From Gemmatimonadota bacterium (GTDB taxonomy: Bacteria; JAAXHH01): a DNA stretch of 64,000 nt. The stretch is taken from contig VXTP01000037.1 in assembly GCA_009837395.1 (NCBI GenBank), forward strand, positions 1 through 64,000, in the 5' to 3' direction. Position 1 is the stretch's first letter. Each line of letters begins with the position of its first letter. The position numbers were made by a program, and so were the translations under genes. The notes under the pieces are model-generated. The model saw nothing but the letters and a program-made list of their open reading frames with translations. It had not been told where the DNA came from and ran no database searches. This document shows positions 1-10,200 of the stretch, piece after piece.

Positions 1-1795
1 GCCCCAGGGCGTCCAGGTCGGCCTCGCCCACGAAGTCGCGCCGTATCTTGCCGTGGCCGCCGGGCAGGACCTCGTCGACGATGGGGAACGTGATGCGGCG
101 CATGCGGCGACTGTCGACTGTATCCATGACCGGCGCTGTCTGCACGTAGGTGAACGTCGTTCTGTCCTGCGGAACGGGTCCTGCGCCGTCCGCGTCCCGG
201 ATCATGTGCTTGATGCGACGCGAGCGGTCGAAGTAAGCCTCGTCGTAGTTGATGTGCTTGGCCCAGGTAGTGTCGGGCACTGGAATAGCCTCATAGACGA
301 TCTTCATCTCTCCGCCCGCGGGCGTGACGATCTTCGAGATCCGGTAGCTGTCGGCCAGGGTGTTGGTGAAGCGCCAGGGCGGCAGCTGATCGGCGGCAGC
401 GCTGCCGGTGCCCATGACGGCGATCTCTTCGAGCAGCAGCGTGCGCGCGTTGTCGCCCGGCGCCACCGGCGGCCGTGCCTGAAGACTCTTGTCGTCGGCA
501 TAGCGAAAGACGTACCGGGCAATCTGGCTCCCACGCCCGTCGCGGACGGTCAGCGCGTCGAGGCGGTGCGCGCTCGAGATGCCGTCGTACATCCGGTAGT
601 TGCGGTTGTTGCGCACCAGGTGGTGGCCGTAGGTGAGGTTCTGGCCTGTCGGCGTGGAGAAGTAGTTGTCGTAGGTGATGACCACATTCTGATGCCTGGC
701 GATGTTCAGGTCCTCGCGCTCGCTGGTCTCGGTCGTGATCTTGCGCACGACCTTGCCGTCCGCTCCGGCGAAAACAACCTTCGACAGATGCGCCGTGTTG
801 AACGTCTTGACCACGGTCAGGTTGTAGGTGTTCCCACCTTCAGAAATGCCGTTGGGGAAGCGCCGGTCCAGGTCCGCGAAATCGAGCAGGTTGCGAAAGG
901 ACCGCGTTTCTGCGGCCCGTTCCTTCGCCCAGTCCCGGACCGTGGTGACCGGACCGTCGGAAGCGTACCTGAACCGGATCGTGTTGCCGGCCTGATCTTT
1001 TATCTCGGCCAGGTTCCACTGGTATACCATCTCGGGCATGAGCTCGTCGAAGCGGCCGTTCTGCACCGTGCCGCCCTTGACGGTCTGGTTCATGCCGTAG
1101 TCGCCGCCGCCGATCGTGACCGCGCCGAAGGTATAGGTCAGGCCCGATACGGTCCTGGCCGTCCACGTGGAGGCCAGCGGCCTGTTCCGGTCGAAGTTCC
1201 ACCGGACGTCCATGAAGCGCCGGTTCTCGGCGAAATAGACGTTGGTGGCGGGAAGCGGCACGCCCGGCGTGGCGGCGCGTTGCGAGTCGTCGAGCTGGCG
1301 GACCAGGCGGTGCGATCCGTCGGGAAGCACCATGGACAGGTTGAAGGAGAAGGGGTGGTTGATCGGGCTGGTCGTATCCTTGAGTTCATAGCCGCCGGTC
1401 ACCTTGATCGCCCCGAACTCCAGGTTCCACCCCAGGCCCACCCACGTGGCGTTGTTGAGCGTGACCGTGCCCTTGCTGAGCGTACTGATCTGCTGCGCCG
1501 TGCCCAGCTTGATCAGCCGGTCCGTGCCCGTCACCGCGCTGCTGTAGCGCATGTTCAGGGGCAGAGACAGGCCACCCGCGCCTTCTACTTCCCCGAGCGG
1601 CAGCGCGTAGGACCAGTTGCCGGAGAAGTAGTCCACCTGGTCCGCGTCGATGACGCCGGAGAGGCTGTCGAAGTCATAGGCGCCTTTGGCGGCATCGGTG
1701 ATCGTCGTCTGGCTGTGCACGTTCAGTGCTGCCATGAAGAGCAGGAGGAGGCCGAGGAGCGTCCTCAGGGCGAAATGGCATAAGCGTCTTTGCAT
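1..1795 (-). CDS. RHS/SpvB-like large secreted protein, N-terminal part (runs off the left edge)
   Basis: The reading frame starts at ATG 1795 and stays open to base 1, giving 598 visible residues. Upstream is an AAGGA Shine-Dalgarno about 8 nt from the ATG. The protein opens with a signal peptide (MQRRLCHFALRTLLGLLLLF, then an Ala-rich stretch). It continues with the pattern typical of RHS and SpvB/TcdB proteins: a 'LPLNMRYSS' strand, 'VGLGWNLEFG', and later 'GNTIRFRYASDG' and 'PAGGEMKIVYE' segments. Such proteins build large beta-structured shells and often carry a C-terminal toxin or effector, which would lie outside the window. A long open frame on the plus strand across the same bases is a GC-rich shadow. 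Family assignment rests on sequence pattern only; the C-terminal function is unknown. Confidence 0.72.
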   Translation of the reverse strand, partial: MQRRLCHFALRTLLGLLLLFMAALNVHSQTTITDAAKGAYDFDSLSGVIDADQVDYFSGNWSYALPLGEVEGAGGLSLPLNMRYSSAVTGTDRLIKLGTAQQISTLSKGTVTLNNATWVGLGWNLEFGAIKVTGGYELKDTTSPINHPFSFNLSMVLPDGSHRLVRQLDDSQRAATPGVPLPATNVYFAENRRFMDVRWNFDRNRPLASTWTARTVSGLTYTFGAVTIGGGDYGMNQTVKGGTVQNGRFDELMPEMVYQWNLAEIKDQAGNTIRFRYASDGPVTTVRDWAKERAAETRSFRNLLDFADLDRRFPNGISEGGNTYNLTVVKTFNTAHLSKVVFAGADGKVVRKITTETSEREDLNIARHQNVVITYDNYFSTPTGQNLTYGHHLVRNNRNYRMYDGISSAHRLDALTVRDGRGSQIARYVFRYADDKSLQARPPVAPGDNARTLLLEEIAVMGTGSAAADQLPPWRFTNTLADSYRISKIVTPAGGEMKIVYEAIPVPDTTWAKHINYDEAYFDRSRRIKHMIRDADGAGPVPQDRTTFTYVQTAPVMDTVDSRRMRRITFPIVDEVLPGGHGKIRRDFVGEADLDALG

Positions 1796-2045
1796 GATGA
1801 GGTCCTTTACAATGGTCATTAGGAACGAGTGGCTGCGCGGAACACGCGACGTTAACGCATGAATGAAACGGGTGATCACCAACATGATGGTTGAACTCCT
1901 TGTCTTGAGGATGGATGGCTGCGCGGCGCGCGGCCGTATGGATGCGAACGATCGAATCGGGATGGACCGCGGGCCGGATGCCGGGTCTACGTCTCGCAAC
2001 GCTTGGCCCGGATGTGAGGCTGAGGAGAAAAAGGGCATGAAAAAT

Positions 2046-2080
2046 CCCCGTGCCGTGGGTGGATCAGAAGTAGCACGGGG
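2046..2080 (-). terminator. Hairpin plus T-run in the RHS leader (attenuator or sRNA terminator candidate)
   Basis: On the minus strand CCCCGTGC (2080-2073) pairs perfectly with GCACGGGG (2053-2046), with a 19-nt loop, followed by ATTTTT. It lies about 90 nt downstream of the predicted transcription start and about 250 nt before the RHS start codon. It could end a short RNA or attenuate the leader. The T-run is short and the loop long, so efficiency is uncertain. Confidence 0.45.
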
Positions 2081-2176
2081 ACGCTTGAAGGTCCGCGGGG
2101 TGCGGGTCCGCTTGAGGGACGCGAGGATATCCTGATGCGGTTGTCGTTACGCCCGTTAAATGGGCATGATGTCTAC

Positions 2177-2205
2177 ACTATACATGTGTTTTGTAGATAT
2201 GTCAA
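2177..2205 (-). promoter_or_regulatory. Sigma-70-type promoter of the RHS-like gene
   Basis: Minus strand TTGACA (2205-2200), a 17-nt spacer, then TATAGT (2182-2177). This is a near-consensus promoter in an AT-rich patch, directed at the RHS-like gene. Transcription would start near 2170, giving a leader of about 370 nt. Confidence 0.7.
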
Positions 2206-2563
2206 GCGGGTTACGAAAAAAGTTTGTTCATGTTTCCAGCTTTTAGGCTTCGATGCCAAATACAACCTCAATGATGCCTGCCTTGCGCCTTTGATGCCTG
2301 AGCGCTGCGGGGATGCGAGATTTACATGCCCGGACCGAAGAATGCACTTCCTGAACCGGGTGTGGCGATTTAAAGCACTGTGGGAATACTGGGCATCGTA
2401 ACCTCTGCCGGTATCCTACGCGACTGCCGTCCGCAGGACACACCGTATCTGCCACAATTCGGTTGTATCGCACGAGATTCCGATGCGCATATTGATCTAT
2501 TGTCCACAAATACATCGCGATATACCCGGTCGTCATGCCGTTCCAGTTCAACCCGCAATTCCG

Positions 2564-2592
2564 TTGACGTTACGCCTTCTTCCGCTTAGTTT
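2564..2592 (+). promoter_or_regulatory. Candidate promoter of the sulfatase-like gene
   Basis: TTGACG (2564-2569), 17-nt spacer, TAGTTT (2587-2592), about 65 nt before the GTG start at 2657. The -35 is good and the -10 is imperfect. Confidence 0.4.
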
Positions 2593-2656
2593 TCCCATTA
2601 TTTGAAAAACCGGATCTCATCGTAAAAGTAACGTCCCGATTCCTTGCGGAGCCCCC

Positions 2657-4144
2657 GTGAACGTCATCTGCGTCTGCCTGGACACCTTTCGCGCCGACAT
2701 CATTGGCCCTGGCAGGAAGTACAGCCACGCGCACACACCCAATCTCGACGCCTTCCACCGCAGCAGCGTCCGGTTCAACCGCGCCTTTGGCGAGGGACAG
2801 CCCACGCTGCAGGTGCGAAGGGCGTTGTTTACCGGAATGCGCAGCTTCCCGTGGCGCTACAATTTCGACCGGCGCGGACACTGGCACCATGCGCCCGGCT
2901 GGCACAAGATCCCGCCGGAGCAGGACACGATCTCGGAGGTGCTGCTGGAACGGGGGTACCTTACGGCCCTTATCGCCGACACGTACCACATGTTCAAGCC
3001 CACCATGAACTTCTCCCGGGGGTTCGCCCATCTGGATTTCGTGCGGGGACAGGAATCGGACAACTGGAAGAGCGGCGATCCGAAACTGGTCGAGGCGCAA
3101 CTCGCCCGGCACGTGAGGCAGCCCGTGGACATGTTGAAGCATGTGGGCCTAGTGAACTACCTGCTGAACCAGCGCCAACGAAAGGGCAAGGACGACTACC
3201 AGTGCGCCCGCGTGTTCAACTCAGCCAGCGCGTGGCTCGCGGACAACCATACGGCGGGCCCCTTCTTCCTGTGGGTCGACAGCTTCGATCCCCACGAGCC
3301 CTGGGACCCGCCGACGGAATACGCCGACCGTTACTTCGAACACGACGGTCTCGATTTCATCGTGCCCGGTCCCGCATACGCCCGTGACGGATCAGGCGGA
3401 CCAGGCGGACCAGGCGGGCCAGGCGGACCAGGCGGGTCAGACGGGCCATCGGAAGCGGAACTCCGGCGTATCGAAGCGCTGTACCTCGGGGAGGTAACCC
3501 TCGTTGACGAGTACGTGGGCCGGCTGCTGAACGCGGTGGCGGACCTGAATCTCCTCGATGACACCCTGATCGTGATCCTGTCGGACCATGGTACCCAGTT
3601 GCTCGACCAGGGTAGTTTCGGCAAGGGACCGAACGAACTGCATCCCTTCAATACCCAGCTCAACCTCATGATGCGCGTACCCGGCGGACCGACAGACGTG
3701 GACGTGGACGCCTTCGTGCAGAACCACGACCTCATGCCGACATTGCTCGGACGGCTCGGTGTGCGAGCGGACTGGACGGATGGCGAGGACTTTTGGCCGC
3801 TGGTCACGGGTGAGCAGGACGCGATCCGCGATCGGATCGTGACCGGGTGGGCGTCCTTCATCACCGGCAACGCCGTGGGCCGGGCCAGCGTGCGGGACGA
3901 CCGCTGGAACTTCTGCACTTCGGTGGGCTACGAGGACGAGAATGGCGATGAACTCTTCGACCTGGAGAACGATCCCGAAGAGCGGCGGAATGTCGCAGGA
4001 CTACATCCTGAGATTGTCTCAGAGCGTCGTGGCGATGTGGAGGCGGTCCTGGGCCAGCCCCTCCCCGGCCGGATGGTGGAGGTATGCGATCCCGCCCCGG
4101 CGCCCATGACGCACTGGCTGGAGCAGCGGTTACGGAGTAACTGA
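2657..4144 (+). CDS. Sulfatase-like hydrolase (alkaline phosphatase superfamily) with Thr at the nucleophile position
   Basis: 495 aa from a GTG start with GCGGAG upstream. The fold signature is clear: an N-terminal metal-binding stretch 'LDTFRADIIG' (residues 9-17), 'HTPNLDAF', and a late metal site 'SDHGTQLLDQG' near residue 308. The active-site element of type I sulfatases (C/S-x-P-x-R then LxTG) reads T50-L-Q-V-R54 followed by ALFTG. The Cys or Ser converted to formylglycine is therefore absent. Thr is the nucleophile in some phosphodiesterases of this superfamily, so phosphoester or phosphonate chemistry is as likely as sulfate ester cleavage (inference). Residues about 245-262 are a Gly/Pro-rich insertion coded by 9-nt tandem repeats. 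No signal peptide is seen. Probably leads the plus-strand cluster. Confidence 0.8.
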   Translation: MNVICVCLDTFRADIIGPGRKYSHAHTPNLDAFHRSSVRFNRAFGEGQPTLQVRRALFTGMRSFPWRYNFDRRGHWHHAPGWHKIPPEQDTISEVLLERGYLTALIADTYHMFKPTMNFSRGFAHLDFVRGQESDNWKSGDPKLVEAQLARHVRQPVDMLKHVGLVNYLLNQRQRKGKDDYQCARVFNSASAWLADNHTAGPFFLWVDSFDPHEPWDPPTEYADRYFEHDGLDFIVPGPAYARDGSGGPGGPGGPGGPGGSDGPSEAELRRIEALYLGEVTLVDEYVGRLLNAVADLNLLDDTLIVILSDHGTQLLDQGSFGKGPNELHPFNTQLNLMMRVPGGPTDVDVDAFVQNHDLMPTLLGRLGVRADWTDGEDFWPLVTGEQDAIRDRIVTGWASFITGNAVGRASVRDDRWNFCTSVGYEDENGDELFDLENDPEERRNVAGLHPEIVSERRGDVEAVLGQPLPGRMVEVCDPAPAPMTHWLEQRLRSN

Positions 4145-4237
4145 CCTTAAGGGGATGCAATTCATGGGGATTCCCATGTACTTGTACAATTGTACAACTG
4201 AAACGCGCGTACATTCTTTGACGCAGACGGAGTGGCT

Positions 4238-5020
4238 ATGCGGTTAGCGGACAAGGCCGCCATCGTGACGGGCGCGGGAGACGGAATAGGACGGGGCATC
4301 GCACTGGCGCTCGCCCGGGAAGGGGCCGCGGTGGCGGTGTGCGACATCAACGCCGAAACCGTCGCGGAGACCAGTCGTTTGATCGCAGACGCCGGCCGAC
4401 CCGTCCTGGCGGAGGCGCTGGACATCACCGACCACATCCGGATCCGGTCCTTCGTGGACGACGCGGCGTCCCGGTTCGGCAGGATCGACGTCCTGGTCAA
4501 CAACGCCGCCATCATGCCCGTAAGCCCCATCGAGGACCAGGACGAGGAGACCATGTCCCGCATCCTCTCCGTCAACCTCCTGGCGCCGGCAGTCTTCAGC
4601 AAGTACTGTACACCGCATATGCGGGCGGCGGGCGGCGGTTCGATCATCCACATGGCCAGCGTGACGGGCCATAACGGCCATCCCGGCGTGGCCGTTTACG
4701 GGGCGACGAAGGGCGGACTGATCGCCCTGGCCCGGGGCCAGGCCATGGAACTGGCCGAAGATCGGATCAGGGTCAACACGGTTTCGCCCGGCACGGTGGA
4801 TTCGCCCATGCTGCACAACTTCGTGAAGGAGAACGCCGGGGACCCGGAAGCAGCGCTCAGGGCATTCGACCGCCTGCACCCCATCGGCCGGATCGCCACC
4901 ATCGGGGAGGTCGCCAACGTCTTCGTTTTCCTGGCGAGCGACGAATCCAGCGACATCACGGCGACGGACATCCGGTGCGACGGCGGCTACGCAGTCCAGG
5001 GACGACAGCCGACGGAATAG
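4238..5020 (+). CDS. Short-chain dehydrogenase/reductase
   Basis: 260 aa. The ATG at 4238 is preferred over the in-frame GTG at 4232 because CGGAG lies 6-7 nt before it. Classical SDR features: 'TGAGDGIGRG' nucleotide-binding loop near residue 11, 'NNAAIMP' after the fourth strand, catalytic Ser in 'MASVTG', and Tyr and Lys in 'YGATKGG' near residue 154. 'SPGTVDSPM' follows as usual. The length is standard. Substrate cannot be read from sequence; the next gene is a sugar-isomerase-like TIM barrel, suggesting carbohydrate or polyol oxidation (inference). Confidence 0.9.
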   Translation: MRLADKAAIVTGAGDGIGRGIALALAREGAAVAVCDINAETVAETSRLIADAGRPVLAEALDITDHIRIRSFVDDAASRFGRIDVLVNNAAIMPVSPIEDQDEETMSRILSVNLLAPAVFSKYCTPHMRAAGGGSIIHMASVTGHNGHPGVAVYGATKGGLIALARGQAMELAEDRIRVNTVSPGTVDSPMLHNFVKENAGDPEAALRAFDRLHPIGRIATIGEVANVFVFLASDESSDITATDIRCDGGYAVQGRQPTE

Positions 5021-5031
5021 CGACAGGCAAT

Positions 5032-5115
5032 CGCGGCAATGACGGCAATGAGCACCAGCGTCAATGAGCACCGGTGTCATTGAGCACCAGCGTCAATGAG
5101 CACCAGCGGCAAGGA
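5032..5115 (+). repeat. Short tandem repeat array between SDR and isomerase genes
   Basis: About five imperfect copies of a 15-16-nt unit resembling CAGCGTCAATGAGCAC lie between the SDR stop codon and the next start. The last copy degenerates into AAGGAGCACC, which supplies the ribosome binding site for the gene at 5122. Confidence 0.8.
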
Positions 5116-5121
5116 GCACCT

Positions 5122-6114
5122 ATGTCAGTAGGAGTTTGCGCGTACTCGTTCAACACGGGATACGACGCCTTTCAGCTCATGGACATGGCCGTCCGACACG
5201 GCCTCGGCGGCGTGGAGTTTCCTCCCGACGACTGCCTGCCCGATCTGTCTCCGGCCTCGCTGGAGCGGGCCCGTGCCCGCGCCGAGGAAAGCGGGCTGTT
5301 CGTCGTGGCGGACGGCGGCCAGGTCGAAGGTGAAATGTTGCAGCGCCTGATTCCCGCCGCCGCTGGGCTCGGCGCCTCGACGTTGCGCGTCGTCATGAGC
5401 GGTGTACTCGGCGGCGACCGCCGGCCGCTGTCGGGCCGGTGGAACGCCCATCTCGCCGCGTGCAGGGACATCCTGCGCGAGGCACTGCCCCGGGCCGAGG
5501 AACACGGGGTGACCATCGCGGTGGAGAACCACTCGGACGCCACGTCCCACGACATGCGCTGGCTCTGCGAGGAGCTGGACAGCGCGTACATCGGCATCAC
5601 GCTAGATGTGGGCAACGTGCTGGCGGTCTGCGAGGAACCCTTCGGATACACGGAACGCATTCTACCGTATCTGCGGCATGTCCACCTCAAGGACTACACG
5701 ATCCATCCGTCCGACGAGGGGTACCGCATCGCGCGGTGTTCGCTGGGCAGCGGCGTGGTCGACTACCCTGGCCTGCTTTCCCTGATCGACGGATACCAGG
5801 GCCAGCGCGGCCCGGCGGACCAGCCCGGCCAGATCACGAAAACCATCGAACTGGGCGCCATCTACGCCCGGCACGTGCGCATGCTCATGGATGACTACTG
5901 GGCGGAATACCCCGACCGCGATATCAGGGACCTGCTGCCGTTTCTGCGGCTGTACTGGTCCCACGTCCGCCCCGTCGGGGAAGACTGGCGCACGCCCATG
6001 GAGAAGGACGAATCCACCGAGGTTCTGAAGGCATACGAGACGCGCGAGTTCGAAGAAAGCGTCGCCTATCTGAACGAAATCGGGGCCGTTCGGGCGGACT
6101 CCGGCACATCCTGA
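5122..6114 (+). CDS. Sugar phosphate isomerase/epimerase family (AP endonuclease 2-like TIM barrel)
   Basis: 330 aa. The ATG at 5122 is chosen because AAGGAG lies just upstream; an earlier in-frame ATG at 5074 lies inside the tandem repeat. The sequence fits xylose-isomerase-like TIM barrels: 'SVGVCAYSFN' first strand, 'GVEFPPDD', the metal-binding 'VAVENHSD'-like segment (here IAVENHSD), 'ITLDVGN' and 'HVHLKDY'. These supply the Glu, Asp, His and Glu ligands of the divalent metal site. Substrate is unknown; such enzymes often act in inositol, uronate or rare-sugar pathways. It lies between the SDR and a phosphohexose isomerase, which supports a sugar-metabolic role. Confidence 0.85.
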   Translation: MSVGVCAYSFNTGYDAFQLMDMAVRHGLGGVEFPPDDCLPDLSPASLERARARAEESGLFVVADGGQVEGEMLQRLIPAAAGLGASTLRVVMSGVLGGDRRPLSGRWNAHLAACRDILREALPRAEEHGVTIAVENHSDATSHDMRWLCEELDSAYIGITLDVGNVLAVCEEPFGYTERILPYLRHVHLKDYTIHPSDEGYRIARCSLGSGVVDYPGLLSLIDGYQGQRGPADQPGQITKTIELGAIYARHVRMLMDDYWAEYPDRDIRDLLPFLRLYWSHVRPVGEDWRTPMEKDESTEVLKAYETREFEESVAYLNEIGAVRADSGTS

Positions 6115-6132
6115 ACCAGACGGGTCGATACC

Positions 6133-7242
6133 ATGAGTAATTCCCTTCGAACCGGCGACCCAATTGAACAGAAAGCGGTTGAAATGAAAATGGAACGCCT
6201 GGACCAATCCGACATGCACGGGTCCATCGGATCGATACCCGACCAGATGGAGGCGGCCTGGGAGGCCATGGCGGGACGCACTTTCCCCGACGTTTGCCGG
6301 AATGTCCACCACGTGGTCGTGGCAGGCATGGGCGGGTCGGCCCTGGGCGCCCACCTGATACAGGACGTCTTCCGCGACCGGCTGCGCGTTCCGGTCACCA
6401 TCCTGTCCGATTACGCGGCGCCTTCGTGGATCGACGAGCGGACCCTCATCGTGCTGTCCAGCTACTCCGGGGGCACGGAGGAAGTGATGGCCATGGCGGA
6501 ACACGGCCTGTCCAGGGGGATACCGATGATCGCCCTGACCACGGGAGGTGACCTGGAAGCGTTCGCCGGGCGCCATGGGCTGCCGGCCGTCGTGTTCGGC
6601 AGCGAGCTCAACACCTGCGGTCAGCCTCGGATCGGCCTGGGCTACGCGGTCACCTACCTCCTGGCGATGTTCCGGCAACTGGGGTTCGTGGAGCTTGCCG
6701 AAACCGAGGTGACGAGCGCTCTCATGTTGCTCCGGGAGACCAACCCGGTTTACGCTGCGCGCGGTGAGGAGAACCCCGCCTATGAGTTGGCCTCGGCCAC
6801 GCGGGGGAAGTCAATCCTGATCATGGCTTCCGAGCATCTCACGGGCAACGCCCACATCCTGGCCAACCAGTGGAACGAGAACGCCAAGAACCTGGCCGTC
6901 TGGTTCGCCATACCGGAGTTGAATCACCATCTGCTCGAAGGGATGACCCACCCTGCGGAGCATCGGGACAGACTCGCCGCCGTGCTCATCCAGTCCGGCT
7001 TGTACGATCCGCGCAACCGGCGCCGCCACGAGATTACCCGCACGCTGCTCGAGCAGCAGGGGATCGCGTGTTCCGTTGTAACGCCCCGGGGAGCGACGGC
7101 GCTCGAGCAGGCCTGCGACCTGCTCCTGCTCGGTACCTACGCCAGTTTCTACCAGGCAATTATGAACGACGTCGATCCGTCGCCCATTCCCTGGGTCGAT
7201 GAGTTCAAGCGACTGATGGCATCAAGAGACGGTAAGGTATGA
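6133..7242 (+). CDS. Bifunctional phosphoglucose/phosphomannose isomerase-like SIS protein
   Basis: 369 aa, close to the usual ~350 of the bifunctional PGI/PMI family. The tandem SIS layout is visible: 'VVAGMGGSALGAHLI' near residue 58, 'LSSYSGGTEEV' (sugar-phosphate-binding Ser/Thr loop), 'NENAKNLAVW' and 'PELNHHLLEG', where the conserved Glu and His of this family sit. It should interconvert glucose-6-P, fructose-6-P and mannose-6-P. Its stop codon overlaps the next start in an ATGA, so the two genes are probably translationally coupled. Confidence 0.88.
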   Translation: MSNSLRTGDPIEQKAVEMKMERLDQSDMHGSIGSIPDQMEAAWEAMAGRTFPDVCRNVHHVVVAGMGGSALGAHLIQDVFRDRLRVPVTILSDYAAPSWIDERTLIVLSSYSGGTEEVMAMAEHGLSRGIPMIALTTGGDLEAFAGRHGLPAVVFGSELNTCGQPRIGLGYAVTYLLAMFRQLGFVELAETEVTSALMLLRETNPVYAARGEENPAYELASATRGKSILIMASEHLTGNAHILANQWNENAKNLAVWFAIPELNHHLLEGMTHPAEHRDRLAAVLIQSGLYDPRNRRRHEITRTLLEQQGIACSVVTPRGATALEQACDLLLLGTYASFYQAIMNDVDPSPIPWVDEFKRLMASRDGKV

Positions 7243-10200
7243 GTGAAATCGTCACTTACCTGCGGGGAAAGACGCTGCTGATTACCGGTGCCACCGGTTT
7301 CCTTGCGAAAGCGGTCGTGGAGAAGATCCTGCGGTGCGCCCCGGAAGTCGGCCGTATCTACCTGGTCGTCCGGGCTCGTCGGAGGAAGGACGGCACCACG
7401 CTGACGGCGCGGGAACGGGTGGAGGAAGAGATCCTTCAGTCCGCCGCCTTCGCCCGGCTGCGCGAGACCCACGGTGATCGATTCGCCGATATCATGGGCG
7501 CAAAGGTCCACGCTGTCGAGGGCGATCTTACCCTGGACCACCTCGGATTGGAACCGGACCTGTACCGCCGGCTCGCGGCGGAGGTCGACGTCGTGCTCAC
7601 CTGCGCGGCTTCCGTGACCTTCGACGAAGAAATCGACGCCGCGCTTCAGCTCAACACGCTTGGAGCGCGGCGCATGCTGGAATTCGCCAATTCGTGCGGA
7701 GACGCCACGCTGGTCCACGTCTCGACGGCCTACGTCAACGGCCAGACCAAGGGTCGCATTCCTGAAGCCCCGCCCCGTCCGGACTGGTCCATGGCCCAGG
7801 AAATGGGGCGAAGCGACGCGTCTTTCGATCTGGAACGGGAAACACGGGACATACTCGCCAGGGCGGATGAGATCCACGACGAATCCCGGTCGCCGGAACA
7901 GCAGGATCGTTTCAGGAAGATGGCGCTGCAGCAGAACCCGAGCCCGACGCAGCGCTGGCTCGACGCCCAGATGGAGACCTTTCGCAAGCGCTGGCTCAAG
8001 GAACGGCTCATCGAAGAGGGCATGCGCCGCGGGCAGCAGTTGGGTTGGCACGACAGCTATACCCTGACGAAGGCCATGGGCGAGCAGTTGATCGTCAAGC
8101 ACCGGGGCGACCTGCCCACGGCCATCATTCGGCCGTCCATCGTGGAAAGCGCGCTGGTCGAGCCCGAACCGGGATGGATCGAGGGGCTCAAGGTGGCCGA
8201 CCCACTCATCGACGCGGTGAGCAAGGGGCGCCTGCCGGACTTCCCCGGCCAGAAAGACATGATCGTGGACATCATCCCGGTGGACATCGTGGCCAACACG
8301 ACCCTGGCGGCCATGGCGCGCACGGCCCGCGAAGGCGGTATCGGCGTGTACCACGTATCGACGGGTGACCGGAATCCCGTCCTCTTCCATCAGGCCTTCG
8401 AGCACTCCTACGAGTACTTTCGGAAGAACCCCCGCCTGAACCGGAACAACGAACCCATACCGATCAAGCGATGGACCTACCCGACCCTTGGCCAGTTCCG
8501 GCGCCGGTACAACCTGCGCTACGTCTACCCCCTGAACGCCGCGTTGTGGACGTTAAACCGCTTCACACGGATCACCCTGCTGAACAACCTGAAGCGCAGA
8601 ATCGCCGTGATGCAGTCGGCGATCTCGCGGATGCTGTACTACGCCGCGATCTACAGTCCCTACACGTCCCTGGAATGCACCTTCGAGACGGACCGCACGG
8701 TAAAGTTGCACGAAAGCCTGGATCCGGAGGACCGGCTGCTCTTCAACGGCGACGTCTCCAGGATCCACTGGAAGACGTATTTCCAGGAAATCCATATCCC
8801 CGGCCTGAAACGCCACGTGCTGAAGACCGATGAGCCGAAGCCCGCGGTCACGGAAGAAGAGGAGGTGGCGGAGCGGTCCGGGTTCGCCCAGGCCGGAGAG
8901 GACGCCCTGCCCCATCTCGATACGCTGACGGACATACTGGCCAAGAGCGCGGACATGTACGGAGACAAGACCGCGCTGCAGATGCAGCGAGACAATGGCT
9001 GGATACGCTATTCCTACAAGGACGTGTTCGCCCTGGCCGGGCACATCGGCTGGCAGTGGCGGTCCAGCGGCCTGCATCCGGGCGACCGGGTCCTGCTCTT
9101 CTCGGAGAACATGCCCGAATGGGGTATCGCCTGTTTCGCCGGGATGGTGGCCGGAGCCGTGCTCGTGCCCGTGGACCGCCGTTCGACGCCCCAGGAAGTC
9201 TGGCGCATAGCCCGGTTTACCGAATCGAGGGCCATACTCTGCACGGAAAGCGGTCACGCATTGCTCACGGCGTCGGCGGAGCCCGGCGACGTAGAGAAGC
9301 CCGGCAACGCGGCGAAGCCCGGCGGCGCACCGTCGCAACCCGGCGGCGACGTCATGTTCTGGAATATCGAAAACCACGGACTTCCGTTCGACGCGCCGCA
9401 ACGGTCCGCGTCGCCCGTCACCCTGAACGAGGAGCCGCCCCCATGGGCGCCGGTGGAACCCGATACGCCGGCCGCCATCATGTTCACCCGGGGCATGGCG
9501 GCCGAATCCCACGGTGTCGTGCTGACCCATCGGAACTTCGTTTCGAACCTGCTGTCCCTCGCCGAGATCCTGCGCGCTTACCGTACCGACCATTTCCTGT
9601 CCCTGCTGCCCATGAGCCAGGCCCTGGAGTTCACGGGCGGGTTTCTCATGCCGTTCTACGCGGGCGCGACCATTACCTACACCACGTCGGTACGGCCGCG
9701 GTCCCTGGTCGGCCTGATGGATGAAACGGGGGTCAACTGCCTGATCGCGGCACCCCGGTTATTCGGGTTGCTGCACGGGTCGCTGCGACAGACGGCCGAG
9801 AAAAACGGTGACGGCGTCGTTTCCCGCATGCGGCTGCTGGTCAGTGGAGGCGGCACGCTCGAATCGGACCTGTATCACGCCTACCGGGAGATCGGCCTGA
9901 CAATCCACGAGGGCTACGGGCTTACGGAAGCGGCCCCGGTCGTGACCGTAAACCCGATGGACCGAAGCAAGCCCTCCTCCGTCGGCGTGGCCCTGCCGGC
10001 GGTAGACGTTGAAATCCAGGCCCCCGACACGGAAGGCAACGGCGAGATCATCGTACGCGGGAACAACGTCATGCAGGGGTACTACCGAAACCCCACGGCC
10101 ACGGAGAACCGCCTCCGCGGCGGGTGGCTTCACACCGGGGACATCGGGCGCATCGACCGCGACGGCTATCTGTATATCGCGGACCGCATCGAGCGCCTGG

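Larger units (their letters stand above)
1796..2656. other. Long intergenic region between the divergent RHS-like and sulfatase-like genes
   Basis: About 860 bases without a convincing gene. The part near the RHS-like gene is a roughly 370-nt leader containing a hairpin followed by T residues. A strong minus-strand promoter lies near 2190. The stretch 2210-2560 is visibly AT-richer than its surroundings and contains only short open frames lacking good ribosome binding sites. I see no recognisable protein or RNA family in it. Confidence 0.6.

Noticed and set aside
53-1783. 576-aa open frame on the plus strand
   Set aside because: It is antisense to a frame with signal peptide and RHS-like motifs; its own translation is Val/Arg/Gly-rich without any motif.
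2243-2589. Short overlapping frames in the AT-richer intergenic region
   Set aside because: No ribosome binding sites, no family features, and mutual overlap on both strands.
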